Assembly (NCBI RefSeq): GCF_029910215.1 | Contig: NZ_CP110397.1 | Coordinates: 62,001-126,000, forward strand | Length of the DNA: 64,000 nt | Direction of reading: 5' to 3' | Origin: Paraburkholderia sp. D15 | GTDB lineage: Bacteria; Pseudomonadota; Gammaproteobacteria; Burkholderiales; Burkholderiaceae | Shown here: positions 9,537 to 18,329 of the stretch, piece after piece | Layout: each line of letters opens with the position of its first letter | Position numbering within the stretch: the first letter of the stretch is position 1 | Notes under the pieces: model-generated | Database searches by the model: none | Told to the model about the DNA's origin: nothing | What the model saw: only the letters and a program-made list of their open reading frames with translations | Position numbers and translations under genes: made by a program

Positions 9537-10559
9537 TCACGCCAGACCCAGCCACGCAACCGCGTTTCGCCAGCGCAACGCTTCCTCAACGGCCTCGCCC
9601 AGACCGAGCGATGCCACGCGCGCCACCGGATCGGCATCCATGATCGCGAACGGGTAGTCGGTGCCCACCATCACGCGATCGTCGCCCACCATGTCGATGA
9701 GCGACCGAATCGCGGTGGCGCTGTACAGCAGGTCGTCGTAGTAAAGGGCGCGCGCCGCATCGACGGGTGCAACGGGAATTGACTCGCGCAAAGCCCGCTG
9801 ACATTCCCACGAGTACTGCATGCGCGGCAACAGTGCCTGGATTGCTCCACCGCCGTGGCTCAACGCAATGCGCAAGCGAGGGAACCGCGTCAGCAGCCCG
9901 CCGGTGATGATCGAAGCCGCCGCAAGGCCGATCTCGCCAGGAAACGCGACGATCTGTTCCAAAGAGGCCGGTCCGACGAGCCGATCCATGCCGGCCGGAC
10001 GCAGCGGATGCACGAAGATCGCCGCGCCGTGCGCCTCGGCCGCCTCGAAGAACGGCCAGAAACGCGGATCGCCGATCGGCACGCCGTTCACATTGCTGCC
10101 CACTTCGATGCCCGCCAGTCCCAGCGGGCCGACCGCGAATGCGAGTTCCGCGATGGCCCGGTCGAGGTCTTGCAAGGGCGCCGCGCCGAGCGCGCTGAAT
10201 CGGTCAGGCGCGTGCGCGACCATGTTCGCGAGCGTCTCGTTCAGATAGCGCGAGAGCATCGCGCCGTCTTCGGCATCGAGCCAATACGAGAGCAATTCGG
10301 GCATGGGAGACAGCACATGGCGCGTGATGCCGAGCCGCTCCATGTCCGCGCTTCGCACGCCGGTGTCCCACGCCTGATTCGACACCGTCCGATACACGTT
10401 TCCCGAAATCATCACGTGCCGGTGGCATGGCTGCGCCTCGCGCATCGACGGCCAAGCCGCGTCGGGCCGCTTGCCCGCATAGGCCGGGAAATCGTGCGGA
10501 ATGACGTGAGTATGAACGTCGATGCAACCGCAGCATGTGCGCTGACCGGCGGTATTCAT
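9537..10559 (-). CDS. Amidohydrolase-superfamily (ACMSD-like) decarboxylase/hydrolase
   Basis: 340 residues, ATG at 10559 preceded on its strand by an AGGAG site. It has the amidohydrolase-2 pattern: DVHTHVIPH (two metal His) near residue 15, IFVHPLRP (third His), LSHGGGAIQALLPRM and VGTDYPFA (catalytic Asp). This is the layout of 2-amino-3-carboxymuconate semialdehyde decarboxylase and related Zn-dependent non-oxidative decarboxylases. It is divergent from the two-component monooxygenase operon, sharing its 112-bp promoter region. It probably processes a carboxylated aromatic or a cleavage product. Confidence 0.88.
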   Translation of the reverse strand: MNTAGQRTCCGCIDVHTHVIPHDFPAYAGKRPDAAWPSMREAQPCHRHVMISGNVYRTVSNQAWDTGVRSADMERLGITRHVLSPMPELLSYWLDAEDGAMLSRYLNETLANMVAHAPDRFSALGAAPLQDLDRAIAELAFAVGPLGLAGIEVGSNVNGVPIGDPRFWPFFEAAEAHGAAIFVHPLRPAGMDRLVGPASLEQIVAFPGEIGLAAASIITGGLLTRFPRLRIALSHGGGAIQALLPRMQYSWECQRALRESIPVAPVDAARALYYDDLLYSATAIRSLIDMVGDDRVMVGTDYPFAIMDADPVARVASLGLGEAVEEALRWRNAVAWLGLA

Positions 10560-10596
10560 TCGGGTATCTCCTGGTGATTTATACGCACTTAAACGG

Positions 10597-10652
10597 TTGC
10601 AAAACCAACCATTCTCGGTTTTAATTCAATCACTGATTGGTTGCTTTTGCAA
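10597..10652. promoter_or_regulatory. Inverted repeat in the divergent promoter, candidate TetR operator
   Basis: TTGCAAAACCAACC (10597-10610) and GGTTGCTTTTGCAA (10639-10652) are reverse complements at 13 of 14 positions, with a 28-bp AT-rich spacer. They lie between the start of the amidohydrolase (10559, minus strand) and the monooxygenase (10672, plus strand). A single repressor could bind both arms and shut both directions; the TetR regulator encoded nearby (8778-9503) is the best candidate. Confidence 0.5.
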
Positions 10653-10671
10653 TAGTTTTGGAGCGTTGAAA

Positions 10672-11919
10672 ATGACATTGACTTCAAGCGTCCTGGAACG
10701 CCGGGCCGCGCCCCCTTCTGTTCTTCCCGCCGACGACGACAGCCAGTTCGCACGTCTGATGAATGCTGCCACCGAACTGCGCACGGTGGTGGCGCAGCGC
10801 GCGCGGCAGACAGAGGTGGACCGCCGTGTATCGGCCGAAATCACGCAGATAATGAAAGAAGCGGGGCTTTACCGGGTCGTGCAGCCCCGGCGTTTCGGCG
10901 GTTACGAACTGAGCCTCGAAAACTTGCGCCAGCTTGCGTTCGAAATCGGCCGTGGCTGCACTTCCACAGGCTGGTGCTATGGATTGAGCGCGGCGGCCTC
11001 GTGGGTGCTCGGCATGTTCCCCGAACAGGCGCAGCAGGACGTGTGGGGCTGCGCTCCCGACGCGCTGCTCGCGTCGTGCATTGCGCCGACCGGCAAAGCC
11101 GTTCCAACGGACGGCGGCTACCTGCTGAAGGGCCGCTGGAGCTTCGGCAGCAACAGCGACAACGCGCAATGGCTGTCGCTGGGCGCGATGGTCGAGCAGG
11201 CCGAGGGTGCCACGCCGCGCCCGATTTTTCTGCTCGTCCCGCAAGGCGAATACCGGATCGTCGATACGTGGCATACGGTCGGCCTCGCGGGCACGGGCAG
11301 CAAGGACATTGCGATCGACACCGAAGTGTTCGTTCCGGCGCATCGCTGCGTGGCATTCGCCGAGGTCCTCGACCAGCAGGCGCCGGGCGCGGAACTCCAC
11401 GAGTCGGCGCTGTACCGCGTGCCGTTTTTGAGCGGGTTTCCGCCGCTGCTCGCCAATCCCGCCGTCGCGGCCTTGCGAGGCGCGATTGATGAGTTCGTGG
11501 CGAGCATTGCCGCGCGCTCCACGCGTGGCGCGTTCGCGGGCGGTGGCGCCTCGATTGCGCAGTTCGGACATGTGCAGTCGGCCGTGGCTCACGCTGAGGC
11601 GGCGGTGGATGCCGCGCAACTCATCCTGCAACGCGATCTGCAGCTGGCGACCGGTCTCGTTGCCGGCGGCGCGAAGCTGAGCGCGGAGCAACGCATCACG
11701 CTGCGTCGCGGCCATGCATACACCGTGCGGCTTTGCGTCGAGGCGATCAACGGTTTGTATGACGTAGTGGGCGGCACCGGCATCCAGCTCGACAACGGAG
11801 TGCAGCGCGCGTGGCGCGATATCAACGCGGTCGCGCATCACATCAGCGTGAACTGGCAGGCGGTGTCCACGATGTACGGACAGATGCGCCTCGGCTTGCC
11901 GCCGCGCGGCCAGTACTGA
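10672..11919 (+). CDS. Flavin-dependent monooxygenase, oxygenase component (acyl-CoA dehydrogenase fold)
   Basis: 415 residues from ATG 10672, with GGAG 8 nt upstream. Its acyl-CoA-dehydrogenase-like fold (MKEAGLYRVVQPRRFGGYEL in the N-domain, GCTSTGWCYGLSAAASWVLG, GGYLLKGRWSFGSNSDNAQW in the beta domain) places it with group D two-component monooxygenases such as HsaA, HpaB/HpaH and PigM. These hydroxylate phenols using FADH2 or FMNH2 supplied by a separate reductase. The reductase is encoded two genes on (12843) and the extradiol dioxygenase lies between, so phenol hydroxylation and ring cleavage are encoded together. Confidence 0.9.
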   Translation: MTLTSSVLERRAAPPSVLPADDDSQFARLMNAATELRTVVAQRARQTEVDRRVSAEITQIMKEAGLYRVVQPRRFGGYELSLENLRQLAFEIGRGCTSTGWCYGLSAAASWVLGMFPEQAQQDVWGCAPDALLASCIAPTGKAVPTDGGYLLKGRWSFGSNSDNAQWLSLGAMVEQAEGATPRPIFLLVPQGEYRIVDTWHTVGLAGTGSKDIAIDTEVFVPAHRCVAFAEVLDQQAPGAELHESALYRVPFLSGFPPLLANPAVAALRGAIDEFVASIAARSTRGAFAGGGASIAQFGHVQSAVAHAEAAVDAAQLILQRDLQLATGLVAGGAKLSAEQRITLRRGHAYTVRLCVEAINGLYDVVGGTGIQLDNGVQRAWRDINAVAHHISVNWQAVSTMYGQMRLGLPPRGQY

Positions 11920-11931
11920 AGGAGATCGACG

Positions 11932-12846
11932 ATGGTCCGATACCGGAAACTGGGACGGGTCGAGTTGAACGTGACCTCGCTCGACCGCGCTCGCCGCTTC
12001 TACGAAGAGGTGGCGGGACTGCAATACGTGGAGACGGGCGCCAATGGCGAAATACGTCTGCGCTGCGATCACGATCACCACAGCATCGAGCTTCATGAGT
12101 CGAGCGAGGCCGGCTTGCGCTGCGCCGGGTTCATGCTCGAGGACGCGTCGCAATTCGAGCCGCTTATCGAACGCCTCGTGCAGGCCGGGCTCGACGTACA
12201 CGAAACCGACGAGGCGACGTGCCGCTCGCGCGCCCAGCTTCGCGCGGTGCGGGTATTCGAACCGCTCGTCGGGGCCACCGTGGAGTTCTATGTGCCACTG
12301 GCAGACTCCGCGCGCCCGTTCCAACCGACGGTGACACGCATCCAGCGGCTCGGCCACGTCGTGTTCAACACGCCCGATGCTGCGCGCGCCGTCGCTTTCT
12401 GGCGCGACGTGCTGAATTTCAAGGAGTCCGATTCAGTCGGCGAATTCATCACGTTCATGCGCTGCTGGCCGAATCCTTATCACCACGGTATCGGCATCGC
12501 AAAGTTCGAGCGTCATTGCCTTCATCACGTGAATTACATGGTGACGGAGATCGACGACATCGGCCGCGCGCTGTCGCGCCTGAAGGCTGCCAACTCGGAC
12601 GTGGTGTTCGGACCGGGCCGGCATCCCGCGTCGGATAGCGTGTTCCTGTACTTCCTCGATCCCGACGGCCTGACGATGGAATACAGCTTCGGCATGGAAG
12701 CGTTTCCCGAGGCGTTTCCGCGTCCGCCACGGCGCATCGAGCCGTCGCCGGTTTCGCTCGACTACTGGGGATCGAGGCGCGATCCGCGCTGCTTCACGGG
12801 CGCCGGCGCCAATGCTGTGCCTGACTTCGTCGAGGAAAAATCATGA
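11932..12846 (+). CDS. Type I extradiol ring-cleavage dioxygenase (VOC fold)
   Basis: 304 residues, starting 12 bp after the monooxygenase with GGAG upstream. It has two VOC modules: the N-terminal RKLGRVELNVTSLDRARRFY and the catalytic C-terminal one. Likely Fe(II) ligands are H142 (GHVVFNT), His at 198-199 (CLHHVNYMV) and E250 (DPDGLTMEYSFG), the order seen in 2,3-dihydroxybiphenyl- and catechol 2,3-dioxygenases. A second-shell active-site His may be H231 (PGRHPAS). Its ATGA overlap with the flavin reductase shows translational coupling. It probably cleaves the catechol-type product of the preceding monooxygenase next to a hydroxyl. Confidence 0.88.
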   Translation: MVRYRKLGRVELNVTSLDRARRFYEEVAGLQYVETGANGEIRLRCDHDHHSIELHESSEAGLRCAGFMLEDASQFEPLIERLVQAGLDVHETDEATCRSRAQLRAVRVFEPLVGATVEFYVPLADSARPFQPTVTRIQRLGHVVFNTPDAARAVAFWRDVLNFKESDSVGEFITFMRCWPNPYHHGIGIAKFERHCLHHVNYMVTEIDDIGRALSRLKAANSDVVFGPGRHPASDSVFLYFLDPDGLTMEYSFGMEAFPEAFPRPPRRIEPSPVSLDYWGSRRDPRCFTGAGANAVPDFVEEKS

Positions 12847-13340
12847 GCACGCCGACTGTGGATAGCCGCGAATTGCGCAATGCGATGGGCCGTTTCGCCA
12901 CTGGAGTCTGCATTGTCACGACGCGCACCGCCGATGGCCGTAAGGCCGCGCTGACGGTCAATTCGTTCTGCTCGGTTTCACTCGATCCGCCGCTGGTCGC
13001 GTGGTATCTGAACGACCGCGCGCCGAGCTTGCCGGTGTTTCGCGAGTCGGGCTATTTTGCGGTGCACATTCTCGCCGCCGGTCAGCAGCATCTGGCGAGT
13101 CATTTCGCGCGCCCCTCGGAAGACAAGTTCGCGTCCATCGGCGCACGCCTGGAAACCGGCCTCGGCGACGTGCCGGTGCTCGGCGACACACTCGCGCGCT
13201 TCGAATGCCGGACGACGTCCATCGAGCCCTACGGTGACCATGTGATGATTCTCGGCCACGTGGAGCGCTTTTCGTACGGCAGCGAGTCGCCGTTGCTGTT
13301 TCATGCGGGACGTTTCATCGAGCACGGCACGAGTGCATGA
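12843..13340 (+). CDS. Flavin reductase (HpaC/HsaB-like) partner of the monooxygenase
   Basis: 165 residues; its ATG overlaps the stop of the dioxygenase (ATGA). It has the FMN-binding split-barrel signature: RNAMGRFATGVCIVTTRTADG (residues 12-30), LTVNSFCSVSLDPPLVAW, FAVHILAAGQQHLASHFA and the final SPLLFHAGRF. Such reductases transfer electrons from NAD(P)H to free flavin for group D oxygenases. Being in the same operon as the oxygenase makes that pairing secure. The partner role is inferred from context; the fold is clear from sequence. Confidence 0.92.
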   Translation: MSTPTVDSRELRNAMGRFATGVCIVTTRTADGRKAALTVNSFCSVSLDPPLVAWYLNDRAPSLPVFRESGYFAVHILAAGQQHLASHFARPSEDKFASIGARLETGLGDVPVLGDTLARFECRTTSIEPYGDHVMILGHVERFSYGSESPLLFHAGRFIEHGTSA

Positions 13341-13404
13341 CAACGCGAAGTGGTCCGCGCGACCGCGCGGACCGGCGACGATAACAAAGTATCTGGAGAC
13401 AATC

Positions 13405-14679
13405 GTGCGAGGTATGTTTGCAAATCGATGGTGGATCGTATTCGGCTCGGTCCTCGGGCTGATCGTCGGTAACGTCACCGTCCTGCAGTTCTCGGCTTCG
13501 GTGTTGATGAAGCCCATCATGGCGGAATTCGGCTGGAATCGCGGCATGGTGTCGGCCGCGGTCATGCTCGGCTCGATCTGCGCCGCGCTCGCCACGCCCA
13601 TCGCCGGCAAGCTGATGGACCGTCACGGCATCAAGCGGATCACGCTCGCGGCGATCACGCTGTTCGCGCTCGCCATCGCGTCGATGTCGCTCGCGCCGGC
13701 CGTGCCCGTTGTGTTTCTCGCGATGTTCTCTCTCGTTGGTCTGTTCAGCGCGGGACAGGCGCCGCTTCCGTATGCGAAGGCGATTGCCGCGTCGTTCGAC
13801 CGGCGGCGCGGGCTCGCGATGGGCCTCGCCATGACCGGTGTCGGACTGGGCGCGGCGTTCGTGCCGCGTCTCACGCAGGTGTACCTCGAAAGATTCGGCT
13901 GGCGCGATGCGTATGTGGCGGTGGGGTTGACGGTGTTTGCCGTTGCATTCTTCGCCGTCGCGCTGTTTATCGGCGACGCGGGCGGTGTCGGCGCCACACG
14001 ACGCACCGCACAGACGTCGGCGCGAGCGAGCATGCTGCCTGGCGTGGATGCACGCGAGGCTTTGCGCAGTCCGCAGTTCTGGAAACTCGCGGTGGTTTTC
14101 CTGTGCATACCGATCGTTGCCAACGGAACCATCACTCACCTCGTGCCGCTATTGACCGATCGCGGCATCGCAGCCGACCGGGCAGTGATGGCGTTCTCGG
14201 GCATCGGCGCGTCGCTGATCGTGGGGCGTCTGCTGTGCGGCTTTTTGCTCGACCGGTTCTTCGGTCCTCACGTTGCGATCGCGTTCGTCGTGTTGCCGGC
14301 AATCGGCGTCCTCACGCTGCTCGCCAGCAACGACGCCGCGCTCACCACGCTGGGCGCCGTGCTGGTCGGTCTGGGGCTGGGCGCCGAAGTGGACCTGATC
14401 GCCTATCTGCAAAGCCGCTACTTCGGGTTGCGCGCGTTCGGCCAGATCTACGGCTACCTGTTCGCGGTGTTTACCGTCGGCAGCGGACTGGGGCCGTTCG
14501 TGATGGGCGCGGCCTACGACGCGACCGGCTCTTATCGTCCCGCCTTGACCGCGTTCCTCGTTCTGCTCGCATGCGCCTCATTGCTGCTGCTGCGCATGCC
14601 GCGCCGCTATCCGTTTCCCGTCATGGCTGATCGCAACGAGCGGGTCGAGGAAGACCCGTCGCCGGCCAGCATTGCTTAA
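13405..14679 (+). CDS. MFS transporter
   Basis: 424 residues with a GTG start at 13405 (GGAG at 13395-13398); ATG 13414 is an alternative. It has about twelve predicted membrane segments, beginning WWIVFGSVLGLIVGNVTVLQ. The loop 2-3 signature GKLMDRHGIKRITL is present, and RLLCGFLLDRFFG marks the mirrored loop. It resembles MFS permeases of the oxalate/formate or monocarboxylate type found in catabolic operons, and would import the operon's aromatic substrate. The first gene after the reductase, 64 bp on. Confidence 0.88.
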   Translation: MRGMFANRWWIVFGSVLGLIVGNVTVLQFSASVLMKPIMAEFGWNRGMVSAAVMLGSICAALATPIAGKLMDRHGIKRITLAAITLFALAIASMSLAPAVPVVFLAMFSLVGLFSAGQAPLPYAKAIAASFDRRRGLAMGLAMTGVGLGAAFVPRLTQVYLERFGWRDAYVAVGLTVFAVAFFAVALFIGDAGGVGATRRTAQTSARASMLPGVDAREALRSPQFWKLAVVFLCIPIVANGTITHLVPLLTDRGIAADRAVMAFSGIGASLIVGRLLCGFLLDRFFGPHVAIAFVVLPAIGVLTLLASNDAALTTLGAVLVGLGLGAEVDLIAYLQSRYFGLRAFGQIYGYLFAVFTVGSGLGPFVMGAAYDATGSYRPALTAFLVLLACASLLLLRMPRRYPFPVMADRNERVEEDPSPASIA

Positions 14680-14709
14680 CCCATTCCTTCGTTCTCGCCC
14701 ATCTCACCC

Positions 14710-15573
14710 ATGAAACTAGTCACATACCGCCACAACGGCAAGACCTCGATCGGCAAGGTGGAAGCCGACCGGATCATCGACCTGCCGCGCAACGATCCGG
14801 CGCTGCCCGATACCATGCTTGCGCTGCTGCAAGGCGGACAGGACACGATGGCGCGCGCTCGCGCCGTGCGTGGCGACTACTCGGTGCCGCTTTCGGAAGT
14901 GCAGTTGCTCGCGCCGTTGCCTAATCCGTCGAAGTTCCTCGCCATCGGCATGAACTATCGCAAGCACGTGGAGGAGGCGGCCAGAGTCGGCGTGCAGACG
15001 CCGCCGACGCAGGTCTGGTTCAACAAGCAGGTGTCGTGCATCAACGGCCCGTTTGGCGACGTGCATCTGCCGGCCGTCTCCGACAAGCTCGACTACGAAG
15101 TCGAGTTGTGCGCGGTGATCGGTCAGCGCTGCCGCCGTGTAAGCCGTGAGGATGCCGCTTCGGTGGTAGCCGGCTACATGGTCTGCAACGACGTGTCGGT
15201 GCGCGACTGGCAACTCGCCACGCAGACCATGACGGTCGGCAAGTCCTTCGACACCTGCGGTCCGACGGGACCGTGGATCGTCACACCCGACGAGCTCGGC
15301 GATCCCCACGCGCTGCGTCTGCGCATGTGGGTGAACGGCGAATTGCGCCAGGACGACGAGACCGGTTCGATGATCCACGACATCTACGCGCAGATCGAAC
15401 ATCTCTCCACGGCGTTCACGCTCGAACCCGGCGATCTGCTCGCGACGGGCACGCCGTCAGGCGTGGGCGTCGCGATGAGCCCGGCGACCTATCTGCGCGC
15501 GGGCGATGTGATGCGCGCGGAGATCGACGGCATCGGCGCAATCGAAAACCGCGTGGTCGCCGAACCGGTCTGA
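14710..15573 (+). CDS. Fumarylacetoacetate hydrolase (FAH) family protein
   Basis: 287 residues. Metal ligands are predicted at E130, E132 (DYEVEL) and D161 (NDVSVRDWQ), with GKSFDTCGPTGPWIV and ATGTPSGVGVAM completing the FAH site. It sits directly in the monooxygenase-dioxygenase operon, so it is the likely hydrolase or decarboxylase of the meta-cleavage product. It aligns end to end with the protein from 332-1210, indicating duplication. No strong Shine-Dalgarno is visible before the ATG, which follows the transporter stop by 30 bp. Confidence 0.9.
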   Translation: MKLVTYRHNGKTSIGKVEADRIIDLPRNDPALPDTMLALLQGGQDTMARARAVRGDYSVPLSEVQLLAPLPNPSKFLAIGMNYRKHVEEAARVGVQTPPTQVWFNKQVSCINGPFGDVHLPAVSDKLDYEVELCAVIGQRCRRVSREDAASVVAGYMVCNDVSVRDWQLATQTMTVGKSFDTCGPTGPWIVTPDELGDPHALRLRMWVNGELRQDDETGSMIHDIYAQIEHLSTAFTLEPGDLLATGTPSGVGVAMSPATYLRAGDVMRAEIDGIGAIENRVVAEPV

Positions 15574-15631
15574 CGCGCGTGTCGCGGTGCGGGCCGCGAC
15601 AAACTTCAATGCATTCAACTCAGGAAGAGCC

Positions 15632-16774
15632 ATGCATCAAGAGAACAATAAACAGAACATGGAGACGGGCCGCGCCGCGAGCCCGGCGCGTCGCAAGCTC
15701 GGGATGATGATGGCGGGCGTGCTCGCCAGCAAGGTCGTGCCGGGCATGGCGGCGCAAGGCGCAAGCGCGGCCGGAACGGGCACGGATACGGCGGCCGCGC
15801 ATTTGCCGGTGCAGCGGATCGACGTGCATCATCATTTCTTGCCACCGGTATTTCGCGAAACGATGGGCGAAGCGGCCATCGGCGCACCCGCGCCGAATCG
15901 CGTCGCGCCGCAATGGCGTGTCGAGGACTCGCTCGCGGTCATGGACCGGTACGGCATCACGACCGCGGTGGTCTCGGCGCCGCCGCTGTGGATGCCCGAC
16001 ATGACGAAGACGCGCACGCTCACGCGCGCCTGCAATGAATTCTCGGCGCAGATGGTGGCCGATCATCCGGGCCGGTTCGGCACGTTTGCTGCGCTGCCGC
16101 TGCCGGACGTCGCCGCCGCGCTGAAGGAAATCGACCATTCGTTCGATGTCCTGAAGGCTGACGGTATCGGCCTGATGACGAATTACGGCGACCGCTATCT
16201 CGGCCACGCCGATTTCGTGCCCGTGTTCGACGAGCTCAATCGTCGCAAGGCCGTAGTGTATGTGCATCCAACTTCGTGCAGTTGCACTCGCGGCCTGTTG
16301 CCCGATCAGCCCGATTCGCTGATCGAGTTTCCGCACGACACCACGCGCGCGGTCGCGAGCCTGCTGTTTTCGGGCACGTTCGGGCGTTGCCCGGACATCC
16401 GCTTCATCTTCTCGCACGCGGGCGGCACCGTGCCGTTTCTCGCGACCCGCATGGCGATACTCGGTTCGATCGACAAGGGTCTCGCGCAGCACGTACCGGG
16501 CGGCGTGATGCCGATCCTGCGCCGCCTCTACTACGACACGGCCATTTCCGCGAATCCGATTTCGATGGCCGCGCTGCTCAAGCTGGTGACGCCTGCCAAC
16601 GTGCTGCTGGGCACGGACTATCCCTTCGTTCCCGAGCAGGGCACGAAGGCGACGCTGGCGGGCCTGCGCGAGGTCGGTTTCAGCGACACGGAGTTGCGCG
16701 CGGTCGAAGGCGGCAATGCCGCTCGTCTGCTCGATCGCGTGGCTCGCGAAGGCGCGCGCATTACTGCGGCCTGA
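15632..16774 (+). CDS. Amidohydrolase-superfamily protein with an N-terminal export signal
   Basis: 380 residues from ATG 15632, with AGGAAGAG just upstream. The N-terminus has a twin-arginine-like start (ARRKLGMMMAGVLASKV) and an Ala-rich cleavage region, followed by the metal motif IDVHHHFLPP, VYVHPTS, FSHAGGTVPFLATRM and LLGTDYPFVP of ACMSD-type decarboxylases. Export before metal insertion would fit Tat, but the RR motif is not a perfect S-R-R-x-F-L-K. Most characterised homologues are cytoplasmic, so a periplasmic decarboxylase or hydrolase would be unusual. It lies between the FAH hydrolase and aldehyde dehydrogenase. Confidence 0.85.
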   Translation: MHQENNKQNMETGRAASPARRKLGMMMAGVLASKVVPGMAAQGASAAGTGTDTAAAHLPVQRIDVHHHFLPPVFRETMGEAAIGAPAPNRVAPQWRVEDSLAVMDRYGITTAVVSAPPLWMPDMTKTRTLTRACNEFSAQMVADHPGRFGTFAALPLPDVAAALKEIDHSFDVLKADGIGLMTNYGDRYLGHADFVPVFDELNRRKAVVYVHPTSCSCTRGLLPDQPDSLIEFPHDTTRAVASLLFSGTFGRCPDIRFIFSHAGGTVPFLATRMAILGSIDKGLAQHVPGGVMPILRRLYYDTAISANPISMAALLKLVTPANVLLGTDYPFVPEQGTKATLAGLREVGFSDTELRAVEGGNAARLLDRVAREGARITAA

Positions 16775-16823
16775 CGAGCAGGGCCACCCGCACATCGACT
16801 TTTTTTGAAACGGAGAACATGCA

Positions 16824-18284
16824 ATGCTGCCAACACGTGAAGCAAGGCATTGGGTCGCGGGCACGTGGCTCGCCGACGGTCCACGCCGCGAAAGTATTAA
16901 TCCGGCGACAGGCGACGTGATCGGCCACTTTCACGATGCGCCGGAAGAGACCATGCAGGCCGCGATCGACGCCGCCGAACAGGCTTTCCTGCGCAGTCCG
17001 TGGCGCAGCGACGCGCATCTGCGTGCCGCCGCATTGAGCCATCTCGCGGACGCCTTCGAGGCACGCCTCGACGAAGTGATCGACACGCTGTGCCTGGAGA
17101 ACGGCAAGATTCGTCCGGAAGCGACTTTCGAGGCGTCGCTGATTCCGCGCGCGTTGCGCTTTGCCGTCGGCCTCTCGATGCACAACTTCGGCCGCGTGCT
17201 CGAAAGCCGGCCTGGTCAGCAGGCGATGTCGATCCGCGAGCCGGTCGGCGTTGCCGGGTTGATCGTTCCCTGGAATTCGCCGGCGTATCTGTGCATTCGC
17301 GCGCTCGCGCCGTCGCTTGCCGCGGGTTGCAGCGCCGTCATCAAAATGCCGCACCAGGCCGCGCAGATGGCGGCGCTGCTCGGCCGCATCATCGAAACCG
17401 TCGGCGAGATTCCGCCGGGCGTGATCAACATCGTGATCGAGTCCGGCGCGCACGGCGCGCGGCGGCTCGTCGACTCGCGCCAGGTGCCGGCCATCAGCTT
17501 CACCGGCAGCACCTCGACGGGGCGGGCCATTGCGCGCGCCGCAGCGGATCGCCTCAAGCGTGTCGGGCTCGAGCTCGGCGGCAAGACACCGCATCTGATT
17601 TTCGACGACGCCGATCTGCATGCCGCGCTACCCGTGCTCGAAAAATCGTGCACTGTGTTCGCGGGGCAATTCTGCATGACAGGTAGCCGTATTCTCGTTC
17701 ACCGCGATCTCGCGCATGCGCTCAAGGAAGGGCTTGCCGCGCGCCTGCGCGAAGTGCGCGCGGGTCCGGCGCGCGATGCGTCGAGCCAGATGGGTCCGCT
17801 GATCGACAAGGCGGCGGTTAAGCGCGTCGACATGGCCGTCGAGGCGGCGATCGCCGCGGGCGCGCGCGTCATTGTGCGCGGCGGTCCATCGGCCGATCCG
17901 GCGCTCGCGGGCGGCGCTTTCTATCTGCCGACGCTGCTCGAAATCGATGACCCGGCGTTGCCGATTGCGCGCGAAGAGACTTTCGGACCGGTGCAGACGG
18001 TGCAGGTCTTCGACACCGAGGACGAAGCCATCGCCATGGCGAACGACAGCGAATACGGCCTGAGCGCATGCGTGTGGAGCCGCGACGTCGATCGTCCGAT
18101 ACGTGTTGCGCGGCGTCTGCATGCGGGCCTGATCTCCATCAATAGCTGGGCGAATCTGGCTGTCGAATTCGAAGAGGGTGGTTTCAAGGCGAGCGGCACC
18201 GGGCGTTTGGGCGGCCTCGCGTCGGTGGAAGATTTTCTTGAGTACAAGCAGATCACGCAGGACTTCGTGCCGCGCGCGCATTGA
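16824..18284 (+). CDS. NAD(P)-dependent aldehyde dehydrogenase
   Basis: 486 residues, full length for the ALDH superfamily. It has the Rossmann segment IVPWNSPAYL, FTGSTSTGRAI, the general-base motif LELGGKTP (E250) and the nucleophile GQFCMTGSR (C284), 34 residues apart as in classical ALDHs, then EETFGPVQTV and SINSW. It closes the operon and converges with the MarR gene. A likely role is oxidation of a semialdehyde (such as a hydroxymuconic semialdehyde) or an aromatic aldehyde. Substrate assignment is inference. Confidence 0.93.
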   Translation: MLPTREARHWVAGTWLADGPRRESINPATGDVIGHFHDAPEETMQAAIDAAEQAFLRSPWRSDAHLRAAALSHLADAFEARLDEVIDTLCLENGKIRPEATFEASLIPRALRFAVGLSMHNFGRVLESRPGQQAMSIREPVGVAGLIVPWNSPAYLCIRALAPSLAAGCSAVIKMPHQAAQMAALLGRIIETVGEIPPGVINIVIESGAHGARRLVDSRQVPAISFTGSTSTGRAIARAAADRLKRVGLELGGKTPHLIFDDADLHAALPVLEKSCTVFAGQFCMTGSRILVHRDLAHALKEGLAARLREVRAGPARDASSQMGPLIDKAAVKRVDMAVEAAIAAGARVIVRGGPSADPALAGGAFYLPTLLEIDDPALPIAREETFGPVQTVQVFDTEDEAIAMANDSEYGLSACVWSRDVDRPIRVARRLHAGLISINSWANLAVEFEEGGFKASGTGRLGGLASVEDFLEYKQITQDFVPRAH

Positions 18285-18329
18285 TCGCATGGCCGCGCGG
18301 GCAGAGTGCTCGCGCGGCGCAGCCCACGT

